In this document: in pieces, positions 37,595 through 45,196 of the stretch
How positions within the stretch are numbered: the first letter of the stretch is position 1
Layout of the letters: the number at the start of each line of letters is the position of its first letter
Assembly (NCBI GenBank): GCA_009380075.1
Contig: WHSO01000023.1
Span: 1 to 45,196 of the forward strand
Length of the DNA: 45,196 nucleotides
Reading direction: 5' to 3'
Source of the DNA: Alphaproteobacteria bacterium
GTDB lineage: Bacteria > Pseudomonadota > Alphaproteobacteria > SMXQ01
Notes under the pieces: model-generated
Database searches by the model: none
Told to the model about the DNA's origin: nothing
Seen by the model: the letters and a program-made list of their open reading frames with translations, nothing else
Translations under genes and position numbers: made by a program

Positions 37595-38521
37595 ATGGAC
37601 ACGAACAGCACGCAAACCCAAACCGGCCGCAGCGGCGACGATGGCACCGTTGCCGTCGCCGCCTGTGCCGACACGGCGCGCGACCTCGACCGCGAACGCT
37701 GGCTCGCCGGCGCGCTGGCGCCGCGGAAGGCCCGCGACGACCTCGCCGTGCTGCTCGCCTTCAACGCCGAAGTGGCGAGGACGCGGGACGTGGTGTCGGA
37801 GGCGATCCTCGGCCGCATTCGGCTGGAATGGTGGCGGGATACGATCAGGACCGCGGCTGCGGCGAAGTCTGATCACACGCCGGACGACCCCGCGGTCGCG
37901 GCGGTGCTCGCCCATCCGGTGGCCGGCGGGTTGGCCCGGTTGCTGGGCCGGGGCGCGCTCGTGCCAGCACAACTCATCGCGCTGGTGGACGCGCGCGAAG
38001 CGGAACTCGACGACGCCGGTCCCGGCGATGTCGACGATTTCCTCGCCCGCATCGATGCCACGGCCGGCGCCCTCAACCGCGCGGCACTCCGGATTCTGGG
38101 CGTCGATACCGAGCCGGCGCGCGAGGCCTCCGATCACGCCGCCCGCGCCTATGGCATCGCCGGCCAGATGCGCGCCACCGCCATCAATGCCGCCCGCGGG
38201 CGGGTCGCCCTGCCACACGATCTGCTCGCCGCTCACGACGTGCCGGTATCGGCGCTGCGGGCGGGCAGCCCTCCACCGGGATTGGCGGCGGTGGCGCGGG
38301 AACTGGCCGGGCGGGCGCGCCGTCACCTCGTCGCGGCACGGAGCTTGCACCGCGAGGTCCCGGCGGCGGCACTGCCGGTGCTGGTCACCGTGCGATTCGC
38401 CCGCGGCCATCTTGCGCGCCTCGCGCACGTGGATTTCGACCTGTTTTCGAACCGGCTCGAACCCGCGCCGCTCGCGGCACCATTGGCCGTGCTGGGTACG
38501 ATGCTGACGGGCCGGTATTAG
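37595..38521 (+). CDS. Squalene/phytoene synthase-family protein, NDUFAF6-like
   Basis: 308 residues. The start of the domain, DRERWLAGALAPRKARDDLAVLLAFNAEVARTRDVVSEA (about residues 28-66, broken here only by normal family variation), and LGRIRLEWWRDTI are typical of alphaproteobacterial homologues of NDUFAF6, a mitochondrial complex I assembly factor. The second Asp-rich motif of true synthases is replaced by AYGIAGQMRATAINAARG, so prenyl-diphosphate condensation is unlikely. Relatives usually lie right after secDF and the NDUFAF3-like gene; here several genes intervene. ATG 37595 is the first start after the divergent gap, though no strong ribosome site precedes it. Confidence 0.8.
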   Translation: MDTNSTQTQTGRSGDDGTVAVAACADTARDLDRERWLAGALAPRKARDDLAVLLAFNAEVARTRDVVSEAILGRIRLEWWRDTIRTAAAAKSDHTPDDPAVAAVLAHPVAGGLARLLGRGALVPAQLIALVDAREAELDDAGPGDVDDFLARIDATAGALNRAALRILGVDTEPAREASDHAARAYGIAGQMRATAINAARGRVALPHDLLAAHDVPVSALRAGSPPPGLAAVARELAGRARRHLVAARSLHREVPAAALPVLVTVRFARGHLARLAHVDFDLFSNRLEPAPLAAPLAVLGTMLTGRY

Positions 38522-38528
38522 GGGGGCG

Positions 38529-38969
38529 CTAGTCCGGAAGGATCAGGCTGCCGTCGTCGGCCATGGCGAAGCCGGTGTTGTGCGCTACTTCCCACAGATT
38601 CCCTTCGGTGTCGGCGAAATAGCCGGTATAGCCGCCCCAGGATGCCTTCTGCGCAGGCCTGACGATGGTGCCGCCGGCCGCCTTGGCCTCGGCGAGCACG
38701 GCATCCACCTCGTCGGGGGTGCGGGTGTTGTACGCAAGGGCGACGCCGGCGAACCCCGGGTTCCCTTTCTCCGCATGGGGATCCTCGATGCCGGCATCCG
38801 CTGCGAGGTCGGCCCGAGGCCACAGCGCCAGCGCCATACTCCCCGTCTGGTAGAATACGACGCCCTCGGCGCCACGCACCGAACGCCGCCAGCCGAGCCG
38901 GTCGTAGAACGCCGCGGCGCGTTCGAGATCGCTGACGCCCAGAGTAACGAGACTGATGCGCTGGTCCAT
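38529..38969 (-). CDS. VOC (glyoxalase/bleomycin-resistance) family protein
   Basis: 146 residues with two beta-alpha-beta-beta-beta modules: the first begins ISLVTLGVSDLERAAAFYDRLGWRRS, the second ends GGYTGYFADTEGNLWEVAHN. The terminal Glu of NLWEV is a typical metal ligand of the fold. The reaction is unknown; members include glyoxalases, dioxygenases and resistance proteins. GGGGGAG lies 11-17 bases before the ATG. It is convergent with the NDUFAF6-like gene (7 bp apart). trmFO lies 27 bp beyond its start on the same strand, so the two are co-oriented and may share a transcript. Confidence 0.88.
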   Translation of the reverse strand: MDQRISLVTLGVSDLERAAAFYDRLGWRRSVRGAEGVVFYQTGSMALALWPRADLAADAGIEDPHAEKGNPGFAGVALAYNTRTPDEVDAVLAEAKAAGGTIVRPAQKASWGGYTGYFADTEGNLWEVAHNTGFAMADDGSLILPD

Positions 38970-38996
38970 AACGATATGTCTCCCCCAATGAAAGGA

Positions 38997-40409
38997 TTAT
39001 TCCGCCGCGCTGCGGCTGCCCGATGGTCCCCCAAGCCAACGCGCGAAATCGGCCCGCGCGCGGGTGGTATAGGCCGCCCGCCGCGCCTTGCCCCTGAGGG
39101 GACGGCCCCGGCCGTCCCGGAGGTCCACCTCCGGGAACAGGCCGAAATTCGCGTTCATGGGCTGGAACGTGGCGGCGGCAGCATCGCCCATGTGACCCTC
39201 GGTGATGTGGGTGAGCAGCGCCCCCATCGAGGTGGTGGCGGGCGGCGGGGCGAAAGCCTCACCCCGCGCCTCGGCAGCAGCGAAACAGCCGGCGAGGATG
39301 CCCATGGCCGCCGATTCGACGTAGCCCTCGACGCCGGTGATCTGCCCGGCGAAACGCAGCCTCGGCTCCGCCCTGAGGCGCAACGTGGCGTCCAGCAGCC
39401 GCGGCGAATTGAGGAAGGTATTGCGGTGGATGCCGCCGAGACGCGCGAAGCGCGCGTTCTCGAGGCCCGGAATGGTGCGGAAGATTCGCGTCTGTTCGCC
39501 GTGCTTCAGCTTGGTCTGGAAGCCGACCATGTTGTAGAGGGTGCCGAGCGCGTTGTCCTGGCGCAACTGGACCACGGCGAAGGGATACCGTCCGGTGCGC
39601 GGATCGGTCAGACCGACCGGCTTCATCGGTCCGAAGGCCAGCGTGCGCGGGCCGCGTGCCGCCATGACCTCGATCGGCAGGCAGCCCTCGAAGTAGGGCG
39701 TGTCCTTTTCCCAGTCCTTGAATTCGGTCTTCTCGCCAGCGTTGAGAGCGTCGACGAAGGCGAAGTACTGCGCCTCGCTCAGCGGGCAGTTGACATAGGC
39801 CGCCTTGTCACCGCCGGGGCCTTCCTTGTCGTAGCGCGACTGCATCCAGGCGATGGAGAAGTCGATGCTATCACGGTGGATGATGGGCGCGATGGCGTCG
39901 AAGAAGGCGAGGCTTTCGGCGCCGGTGAGCGCCCGGATCGCCTCGGCCAGCACCGGGGAGGTCAGCGGCCCGGTCGCGATCACGACCTCGTCCCAGTCGG
40001 ACGGGGGCAGGCCCGCGACTTCGCCGCGCGCAATCTGGATCAGGGGCTCCGCCTCGATCGCCGCGGTCACGGCGCGGGCGAAGCCCTCGCGGTCGACGGC
40101 GAGCGCGCCGCCCGCCGGCACCTGATGGCGGTCGGCCGTGGTCATCACCAGCGAGCCCAGGTCGCGCATTTCCGCGTGCAGCAGGCCGACCGCGTTGGTC
40201 GCGGCATCGTCGGAGCGGAACGAGTTGGAGCAGACGAGCTCGGCCAGGTCGGCGGTCTGGTGGGCAGGGGTCCTGGTCTCGGGCCGCATTTCGTGCAGCA
40301 CCACGGGCACGCCGCGCCGGGCCGCGGCCCAGGCCGCCTCGCAGCCGGCGAGCCCGCCGCCGATGACATGGAGGGGGGCGGGGGCCGTAGAACGAAAAGT
40401 CTTGCTCAT
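38997..40409 (-). CDS. trmFO: tRNA m5U54 methyltransferase, folate/FAD-dependent
   Basis: 470 residues. The FAD-binding motif [13 protein letters not shown] lies at about 15-27, with the family's VVLHEMRP. Two functional cysteines are visible: C60 ([11 protein letters not shown]) and C208 (AYVNCPLSE). The long [14 protein letters not shown] and [13 protein letters not shown] blocks are diagnostic. TrmFO uses methylene-tetrahydrofolate and FADH2 to form ribothymidine at position 54 of tRNA. The start at 40409 (MSKTFRST) precedes the FAD motif closely; an in-frame upstream start at 40451 is less likely. Confidence 0.96.
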   Translation of the reverse strand: MSKTFRSTAPAPLHVIGGGLAGCEAAWAAARRGVPVVLHEMRPETRTPAHQTADLAELVCSNSFRSDDAATNAVGLLHAEMRDLGSLVMTTADRHQVPAGGALAVDREGFARAVTAAIEAEPLIQIARGEVAGLPPSDWDEVVIATGPLTSPVLAEAIRALTGAESLAFFDAIAPIIHRDSIDFSIAWMQSRYDKEGPGGDKAAYVNCPLSEAQYFAFVDALNAGEKTEFKDWEKDTPYFEGCLPIEVMAARGPRTLAFGPMKPVGLTDPRTGRYPFAVVQLRQDNALGTLYNMVGFQTKLKHGEQTRIFRTIPGLENARFARLGGIHRNTFLNSPRLLDATLRLRAEPRLRFAGQITGVEGYVESAAMGILAGCFAAAEARGEAFAPPPATTSMGALLTHITEGHMGDAAAATFQPMNANFGLFPEVDLRDGRGRPLRGKARRAAYTTRARADFARWLGGPSGSRSAAE

Positions 40410-40554
40410 GCCCCACAGAAGCCCGACGCAGCCCCTGCCGTCAAGGGGCACAAGACCAATCCGGATAGGTTCAAAGTTGCCAGTCGATCACGATAGCGAA
40501 GACGGTCCAAATTTCGCTGTTCTCAGTCAGCCCAATGACAAGTTCCCCATCGCA

Positions 40555-41019
40555 CTAGAGCGACTGCGCCACCTGTTCCATCTGCTGGATCATGATCCCC
40601 CAGCCTTCGAAAAACCCCATGTCTTCATGCTTCTTGCGATCGGCGTCATCCTTGTGAAGGCAGCGCGCCGTGTATCGGGTGCCGGCGCCTTCATCCGCCA
40701 AAATAAAAATGCCGGTCATGGCGAGCCACGGCGTTGCCGGGCGCCAACCGGCGACGAGCATCGACGTCCAGATGATCCGCTCCATCGGCACGATTTCCAG
40801 GAAGATTCCCGGATTGTCGCTTGTGCCGCCTTCCGGGCCACTCATGAACGTGTGAAATGCGCCGCCACTGCGGAATTCGAACGCGCGCACCTCGGTTACC
40901 CACGGCTTCGGGCACCACCATTCCTTGAGGATGTCCGGATCGGTCCAGGCCCGCCACACCTTCGCGCGCGGCGCGGCGACGAAGCGTACAATCTCAAGAT
41001 CCAAGCTTGTCCCACTCAT
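40555..41019 (-). CDS. SRPBCC (AHSA1-type) protein
   Basis: 154 residues, a START/Bet v1-like fold. The start LDLEIVRFVAAPRAKVWRAWTDPDILKEWW, the strand 'FEFRSGGAFHTFM' and the C-terminal helix GFFEGWGIMIQQMEQVAQ are the AHSA1 pattern. Such proteins bind hydrophobic small molecules in a cavity. ATG 41019 overlaps the end of the ArsR gene by 26 bp, and GGAGGAA precedes it, so the pair is one operon. Typically the ArsR partner controls this pair; the ligand is unknown. Confidence 0.9.
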   Translation of the reverse strand: MSGTSLDLEIVRFVAAPRAKVWRAWTDPDILKEWWCPKPWVTEVRAFEFRSGGAFHTFMSGPEGGTSDNPGIFLEIVPMERIIWTSMLVAGWRPATPWLAMTGIFILADEGAGTRYTARCLHKDDADRKKHEDMGFFEGWGIMIQQMEQVAQSL

Positions 41020-41347
41020 CTTCCGATTCCTCCTTCAGCAAGGCGTCCAAGCGATCAAAACGCGCCTCCCACAGCGCGCGTTGTTTGCTGAGCCAGGTTT
41101 GCGCCGCGTCGAGCCGTTTCGGCTCGATCCGGCAGGTTCGTATGCGGCCCGTCTTCGCGCTCTTCACGAGCCCGCTTTCTTCCAGAACCTTCAGGTGCTG
41201 AACGATGGACGGCAAGGATATCGGGAACGGCCTGGCCAGCTCGCTTACGCTGGCCGGCCCGCGCGCCAGACGCGCCACCATGGTACGTCGCGTCGGATCC
41301 GACAAGGCGGCGAACACGCGGTCGAGGGCCTGTGATTGCTTAGTCAT
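40994..41347 (-). CDS. ArsR-family transcriptional regulator
   Basis: 117 residues with a winged helix-turn-helix: RVFAALSDPTRRTMVARLA, recognition helix region SLPSIVQHLKVLEESGLV, then the wing RTCRIEP. No metal-binding CxC is present, so it belongs to the SRPBCC-associated branch rather than metal sensors. The start is ATG 41347; ATG 41362 in frame adds MILRH and lies inside one of two direct repeats that flank the presumed promoter. It probably represses its own operon with the SRPBCC gene. Confidence 0.9.
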   Translation of the reverse strand: MTKQSQALDRVFAALSDPTRRTMVARLARGPASVSELARPFPISLPSIVQHLKVLEESGLVKSAKTGRIRTCRIEPKRLDAAQTWLSKQRALWEARFDRLDALLKEESEDEWDKLGS

Positions 41348-41350
41348 ATG

Positions 41351-41410
41351 CCTAAGTATCACGGAGCATGAAGGAGAGCAATAAAAACTTTGTCTAATAC
41401 CTAAGTATCA
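41351..41410. promoter_or_regulatory. Direct repeats flanking the arsR promoter
   Basis: CCTAAGTATCA occurs exactly at 41351-41361 and again at 41400-41410. On the minus strand these are TGATACTTAGG, one just before the ArsR start and one 49 bp further upstream, with an AT-rich stretch (41380-41399) between. This fits an autoregulatory operator pair. The distal copy is also only 8 bases past the stop of the next gene. Confidence 0.5.
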
Positions 41411-41417
41411 GGCCCAG

Positions 41418-43409
41418 CTATTGCGCGGCAGCGGCCTGGCGGGACTTGGCGCGGGCGGCGGCGACGCGGACCTGCGCCGCCTCGACGATCATGCCGAGGA
41501 GATCGCCATAGGAATGCCCGGCGAACCCCGCCATGAGGTTGAACTTGCCGTCCCAGCACCAGCCGGGGTTGGGGTTCATCTCCAGCAGCTTGACCGTGCC
41601 GTTGGCGTCGGCGCGAAAATCGACGCGGGCGTAGTCGCGGCAGCCGAGCCGCTCGAACAGCTTGATCGAGGCGTCGATCATGCGCCGCTGCACGTCCTCG
41701 TCGGCACGGCTGGGGCGGTAGCGGATATCGGTCCAGTAGGGGCTTTCGGGATCCCACTTCGATTCGTAGGACAGGATCGGCGGCAGATCCTTCGGCAACG
41801 AGGAGTAGTCCACCTCGAGCACCGGGAACACGTTGAACCCGTCGCCGGGATTGCCGACGAGCCCGACCGAGTATTCCGGCCCGGTCAGGTATTCCTGGAC
41901 GAGGATCGGCCGGCCGCGGAAGGTCTCGCGCAGGTAATTGAGGTAACTCACCGCCTCCTCGAAGTTCCGCACCACCGACTTCTGAGTGATGCCGATGGAG
42001 CTGTCGCCGGTGGCCGGCTTGAGCAGCGCCGGAAACACCGACGGGATGGTCGCCGCCGTATCGTCGGGGGAGGTGTAAGTCTCGAGCGGCACCGGGATGC
42101 CCAACTCCTCCGCCACCGCGCGCACCAGGCTCTTGTCGTAGCACAGGCCGAGGCACGACGGCGCCGCGCCGGTATAGGGGATGTCGAGGAGCTCGAGGAT
42201 GGCGGGAACGTGCAGTTCCTTGAACGCGTCGTTGTTGAAGCCTTCGTCGCAGAGGTTGAGGACGAACTCCGGCCGCTTGTTGCGCAGGTCCTGGATCAGC
42301 GTCGCGTGGTTGTCGAGATACTCCCACTTGTAGCCGGGAAGCTGGTTGAGGGCCTCTTTCAGCTTGACGATAGTCGCCATGTCCTCCGCGTTGAACCGCC
42401 CGCCGAGCTTGACCGGGTCGGGCAGGCGGGGATCGCCCATCAGCACCGTGACGTTGGGATAGATCGGCCCCCGCGCCGAGCGCGGGGCGCGCGCCGGCGC
42501 CACCGCGGTGACGAAGAAGCGCCGCGACATCATGCCGAGGTCCTGGTTGCGCTCGGACTCGGTCTCGACCCCGTGATGGATGCGGACCTCGTGGAAGCCC
42601 GCGCCTTCCAGCAGCTTGGTGATCGACTCGGGATTGTAGAGGCGCTCGGCGTAGAACTGGTCGGCGATGACGCCCTTTTCGGCGTTGGTCACGACCTCGC
42701 GACAGACGAGGCGGGTGCCGTCGGCGGACAGCGCCCGTTCGCGGTTGACGAAATGGTCGCGGTCGATCCATTCCCACGACCGCGGCTCGAAATGGGTCTT
42801 GACCCAGTCGCCGTCGGTCAGGTCCAGCACCAGGGTGGCGCCGGAACGGGAGATGCGGCGGATGGCGGACAGGACCTCGGCGTCGTCCTCGGGCCGCTCG
42901 AAATAGCCGAAGGAATTACCGAGGATCAGCACCGCGTCGAAGCTCGCCTCCGGCAGGCGAACCTGGCGCGCATCGCCTTCCTTGAACACGATATCGAGGT
43001 TCTCGCGGCGCGCCCGGCGGCGGGCGAGGCGGACGAGGTAGCGAGAGCGGTCCATGCCTGTGACGTGGGTGAAACCCCGGCGCGCCAGTTCGATGGCATG
43101 GCGGCCCTGGCCGCAGCACAGGTCGAGGATACGGTCGCCGGGATCGAGCCCGGCGAAACGCAGAATTTCGTCCATCTCGCGCGAGGTGTTGCGGTTGTCT
43201 TCGACCACGTCGCCGTCGGTCTGCAGGTAGACCGCGTTGAACAGGGTGCGCCACCAGTCGTGGGGCAGATGGCGCTCGAGGTCGGACACGGGCCCGAGGG
43301 TACGCGGCACGCCCGGGCGGGGAGTGGCGCGGGGCCGCAAGGCCCGCGGTGGATTTCCGTTGGTACTCGGAGGCTGCGCGTTACCGGAACCGGAATCAGA
43401 ATTGGCCAT
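41418..43409 (-). CDS. Fusion of a class I SAM methyltransferase and a D-Ala-D-Ala ligase-like ATP-grasp
   Basis: 663 residues. A Pro/Arg-rich leader (about 1-45) precedes a methyltransferase (about 60-300) with SAM motif ILDLCCGQGRH (94-104) and TGMDRS. An ATP-grasp domain follows (about 320-640): K464 in LLKPATGDSSIG, E506 in VQEYLTGPEYSVG, D597 in RVDF, and E610/N612 in LEMNPNPG match nucleotide- and metal-binding positions of D-Ala ligases, so both halves look active. ATP-grasp ligases join a carboxylate to an amine or hydroxyl; a methylated peptide-like product is possible, but the substrate is unknown. The start is ATG 43409 with AAAGGG 7-12 bases upstream. No biosynthetic genes are adjacent. 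Confidence 0.85.
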   Translation of the reverse strand: MANSDSGSGNAQPPSTNGNPPRALRPRATPRPGVPRTLGPVSDLERHLPHDWWRTLFNAVYLQTDGDVVEDNRNTSREMDEILRFAGLDPGDRILDLCCGQGRHAIELARRGFTHVTGMDRSRYLVRLARRRARRENLDIVFKEGDARQVRLPEASFDAVLILGNSFGYFERPEDDAEVLSAIRRISRSGATLVLDLTDGDWVKTHFEPRSWEWIDRDHFVNRERALSADGTRLVCREVVTNAEKGVIADQFYAERLYNPESITKLLEGAGFHEVRIHHGVETESERNQDLGMMSRRFFVTAVAPARAPRSARGPIYPNVTVLMGDPRLPDPVKLGGRFNAEDMATIVKLKEALNQLPGYKWEYLDNHATLIQDLRNKRPEFVLNLCDEGFNNDAFKELHVPAILELLDIPYTGAAPSCLGLCYDKSLVRAVAEELGIPVPLETYTSPDDTAATIPSVFPALLKPATGDSSIGITQKSVVRNFEEAVSYLNYLRETFRGRPILVQEYLTGPEYSVGLVGNPGDGFNVFPVLEVDYSSLPKDLPPILSYESKWDPESPYWTDIRYRPSRADEDVQRRMIDASIKLFERLGCRDYARVDFRADANGTVKLLEMNPNPGWCWDGKFNLMAGFAGHSYGDLLGMIVEAAQVRVAAARAKSRQAAAAQ

Positions 43410-43843
43410 GACTGCCCTTTCTGCCTTTCGAAACATCGATCATGGGACCCGAGACCCGCGGCCGGCCCGATCGTGAGGCGCGCCGCAATTCTCTCCATGG
43501 CGGGCGGGCGGCGGCGGATGCTCTGTCTGCAGGTTGGCCGCGCATCCCGCGCGGTGTGGCCCCGGCCGCCGGGTCGTCCTCGTCCTCGCCCCCGAGGGAA
43601 TGGACCAACCGGCGTGCTGTCCGTTTCGCTCCGTTACGGAGTCGCGCGTAACTTGTCGCAGCCGCAACAAATTGCAAGGGGATTTTAAGGAATCGCCGCC
43701 GATTTGACGTAATCGGAAGCGCTTGTCGTCGCGAATAACCACTCCCCGTCGTCATCGCCCTCCCCCGACGTGATCGGGGGATCACCGGGCGATCCATCGA
43801 GATGCCCCGGACACGCCAGGGCATGACGATTATTGAGGGAGTC
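43410..43843. other. Intergenic region upstream of the fusion gene
   Basis: 434 bp between the fusion-gene start and the uvrA stop. It holds the palindromic repeat copy B (43751-43830) and an AT-richer stretch at 43650-43740 that could carry the promoter of the fusion gene, but no clear -35/-10 pair was seen. Short frames here lack coding character. Confidence 0.45.
43751..43830. repeat. Palindromic intergenic repeat, copy B
   Basis: 80 bp related to copy A at 9531-9613. The first hairpin is a perfect 7-bp stem, CCCCCGA (43762-43768) with TCGGGGG. The second is ATGCCC...GGGCAT (43802-43824) with inner mismatches. It begins 13 bases after the uvrA stop codon, again at a gene 3' end, like copy A. 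Confidence 0.8.
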
Positions 43844-45196
43844 TCAGGCGCTCCGTCTGCGTTTCGGCGCCTCAAGCAGCGGCGCGAGGTATTGCCCGGT
43901 GTAGCTCGCCGCCACGCCGGCCACCGCCTCCGGCGCGCCGGTGGCGACGACACGGCCGCCGCCGTCGCCGCCCTCGGGACCGAGGTCGATGAGCCAGTCG
44001 GCGGTCTTGATGACCTCGAGGTTGTGCTCGATCACCACCACCGTGTTGCCCTGGTCAACGAGGCGGTGCAGCACTTCCAGCAGCTTCTTCACGTCCTCGA
44101 AGTGGAGCCCGGTGGTCGGCTCGTCGAGGATGTAGAGCGTCCGCCCGGTGGAGCGGCGGGCGAGCTCCTTGGCGAGCTTGACGCGCTGGGCCTCGCCGCC
44201 CGAAAGAGTGGTCGCCTGCTGGCCGATGTGGATGTAGCCGAGGCCCACCTCGAACAGGGTTTCGAGCTTGCCGCGGATCGCGGGGACAGCCTTGAAGACC
44301 TCGATCCCTTCCTCCACTGTCAGGTTAAGAATATCCGATATATTCCTGTTCCTGTAGGTGATTTCTAGCGTCTCGCGGTTGTAGCGGCGGCCCTGGCATT
44401 CGTCGCACCGGACGTAGACGTCGGGCAGAAAGTGCATCTCGATCTTGATCACGCCGTCGCCCTGGCAGGCCTCGCAGCGCCCGCCCTTGACGTTGAACGA
44501 GAAGCGCCCCGGCTTGTAGCCCCGCGCCTTGGCCTCGGGCAGGCCGGCGAACCAGTCGCGGATCGGCGTGAAGGCGCCGGTGTAGGTCGCCGGATTCGAG
44601 CGCGGGGTGCGGCCGATGGGGGACTGATCGATGTCGATGATCTTGTCGATGAATTCCAGCCCGTCGATGCCGTCGTGGTCTCCCGGGTGCAGGCGAGCGC
44701 CCATAAGGCGGCGGGCCGCCGCCTTGTACAGGGTCTCCACCACCAGCGACGACTTGCCGCCGCCGGACACGCCGGTGACGCAGGTGAAGGTGCCGAGCGG
44801 AATATCCACCGTCACATCCGCAAGATTGTTGGCGCGCGCGCCGCGGATGGTGATCTTCTCGCCGCGCTTGCCGGCACGGCGGCGCACCGGCACCGCGATC
44901 GAGCGGGCGCCGGTCAGGTACTGGGCGGTGAGGCTTTCGGGCTCGGCCATGACGTCGTCCGGCAGGCCGGCGGCGACCACCCGCCCGCCGTGGACGCCGG
45001 CGCCCGGCCCCATGTCGATCAGGTAGTCGGCGGTGCGGATGGCTTCCTCATCGTGCTCCACCACCAGCACCGTATTGCCGAGGTTGCGCAGGCGCTTCAG
45101 GGTTTCCAGCAGGCGGGCGTTGTCGCGCTGGTGCAGGCCGATGGAGGGCTCGTCCAGCACGTAGAGCACGCCGGTGAGGCCCGAGCCGATCTGGGA
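43844..45196 (-). CDS. uvrA: Excinuclease ABC subunit A, C-terminal part only
   Basis: The last 450 codons; the 5' part lies beyond the window. The frame runs to the window edge with [20 protein letters not shown], i.e. the Walker B region of the first ATPase. Then come the second P-loop ([16 protein letters not shown]), the zinc finger (CEACQGDG and [10 protein letters not shown]), the signature [16 protein letters not shown] and the second Walker [17 protein letters not shown]. UvrA with UvrB recognises DNA damage for nucleotide-excision repair. Bases 44319-44369 form a short AT-rich island with AGG, ATA and CTA codons. Confidence 0.97.
   Translation of the reverse strand, partial: SQIGSGLTGVLYVLDEPSIGLHQRDNARLLETLKRLRNLGNTVLVVEHDEEAIRTADYLIDMGPGAGVHGGRVVAAGLPDDVMAEPESLTAQYLTGARSIAVPVRRRAGKRGEKITIRGARANNLADVTVDIPLGTFTCVTGVSGGGKSSLVVETLYKAAARRLMGARLHPGDHDGIDGLEFIDKIIDIDQSPIGRTPRSNPATYTGAFTPIRDWFAGLPEAKARGYKPGRFSFNVKGGRCEACQGDGVIKIEMHFLPDVYVRCDECQGRRYNRETLEITYRNRNISDILNLTVEEGIEVFKAVPAIRGKLETLFEVGLGYIHIGQQATTLSGGEAQRVKLAKELARRSTGRTLYILDEPTTGLHFEDVKKLLEVLHRLVDQGNTVVVIEHNLEVIKTADWLIDLGPEGGDGGGRVVATGAPEAVAGVAASYTGQYLAPLLEAPKRRRSA

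Noticed and set aside
41421-43688. Plus-strand open frame of 755 codons opposite the methyltransferase-ATP-grasp gene
   Set aside because: The opposite strand encodes two clear domains with intact motifs; this frame has shadow composition and no start signal.

Overview
The window is a high-GC chromosomal segment from an alphaproteobacterium, most likely Rhodospirillales-like. This rests on gene content and order: tolC-popZ-valS, then dgt-argS-SPOR-nagZ-M50-scpA-scpB, tatABC-serS-surE-pcm-nlpD, and yajC-secD-secF-NDUFAF3-like. PopZ and the NDUFAF3/NDUFAF6-type proteins are alphaproteobacterial hallmarks. There are no rRNA or tRNA genes, no CRISPR array, no phage and no intact insertion sequence. 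Nearly everything is core housekeeping.

Layout. 1-4.6 kb: end of a TolC-type outer-membrane protein, the polar organiser PopZ and valyl-tRNA synthetase. 4.9-7.6 kb: a two-subunit molybdenum hydroxylase ([2Fe-2S] subunit plus Tat-exported Mo subunit), closed by a clear intrinsic terminator. 7.7-9.5 kb: ilvD. 9.6-13.3 kb, minus strand: a DUF1499 membrane protein, an MFS transporter, xthA, a 270-bp inverted-repeat element and the Fe-S carrier erpA. 13.5-20.7 kb, plus strand: a tightly packed run dgt, argS, SPOR protein, nagZ, M50 protease, scpA, scpB. 20.8-24.8 kb: a ferric-iron ABC transporter (fbpABC) behind a Fur-like operator, placed between scpB and tatA. 24.9-30.7 kb: tatABC, serS, surE, pcm, nlpD. 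30.7-35.2 kb: a minus-strand DUF815 ATPase, then yajC-secD-secF and a Mth938/NDUFAF3-like gene. 35.2-38.5 kb: a small minus-strand membrane operon (PuuD-like protein plus a 30-residue peptide), mscL, and two head-to-head squalene/phytoene-synthase-fold proteins that both lack the catalytic Asp-rich motifs. 38.5-45.2 kb, minus strand: a VOC protein, trmFO, an ArsR/SRPBCC pair, a methyltransferase-ATP-grasp fusion, and the 3' part of uvrA.

How the genes work together. Three sets concern the envelope: Sec (yajC-secDF), Tat (tatABC) and cell-wall turnover (SPOR, nagZ, nlpD, mscL). The Tat pathway would export the molybdenum hydroxylase, which has a twin-arginine leader. Fe-S chemistry recurs (erpA, ilvD, the hydroxylase, fbpABC iron supply). 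Chromosome organisation is covered by popZ and scpAB, and DNA or nucleotide upkeep by dgt, xthA and uvrA.

Items most worth a second look: the methyltransferase-ATP-grasp fusion at 41.4-43.4 kb; the paired catalytically degenerate prenyl-synthase-fold proteins at 36.6-38.5 kb beside an NDUFAF3 homologue; a 30-residue single-pass membrane protein at 35.77-35.86 kb; an apparent CTG start for fbpB; a MITE-like element with 24-bp perfect terminal inverted repeats; a two-copy palindromic repeat placed at gene 3' ends; and short AT-rich rare-codon islands inside otherwise GC-rich core genes.
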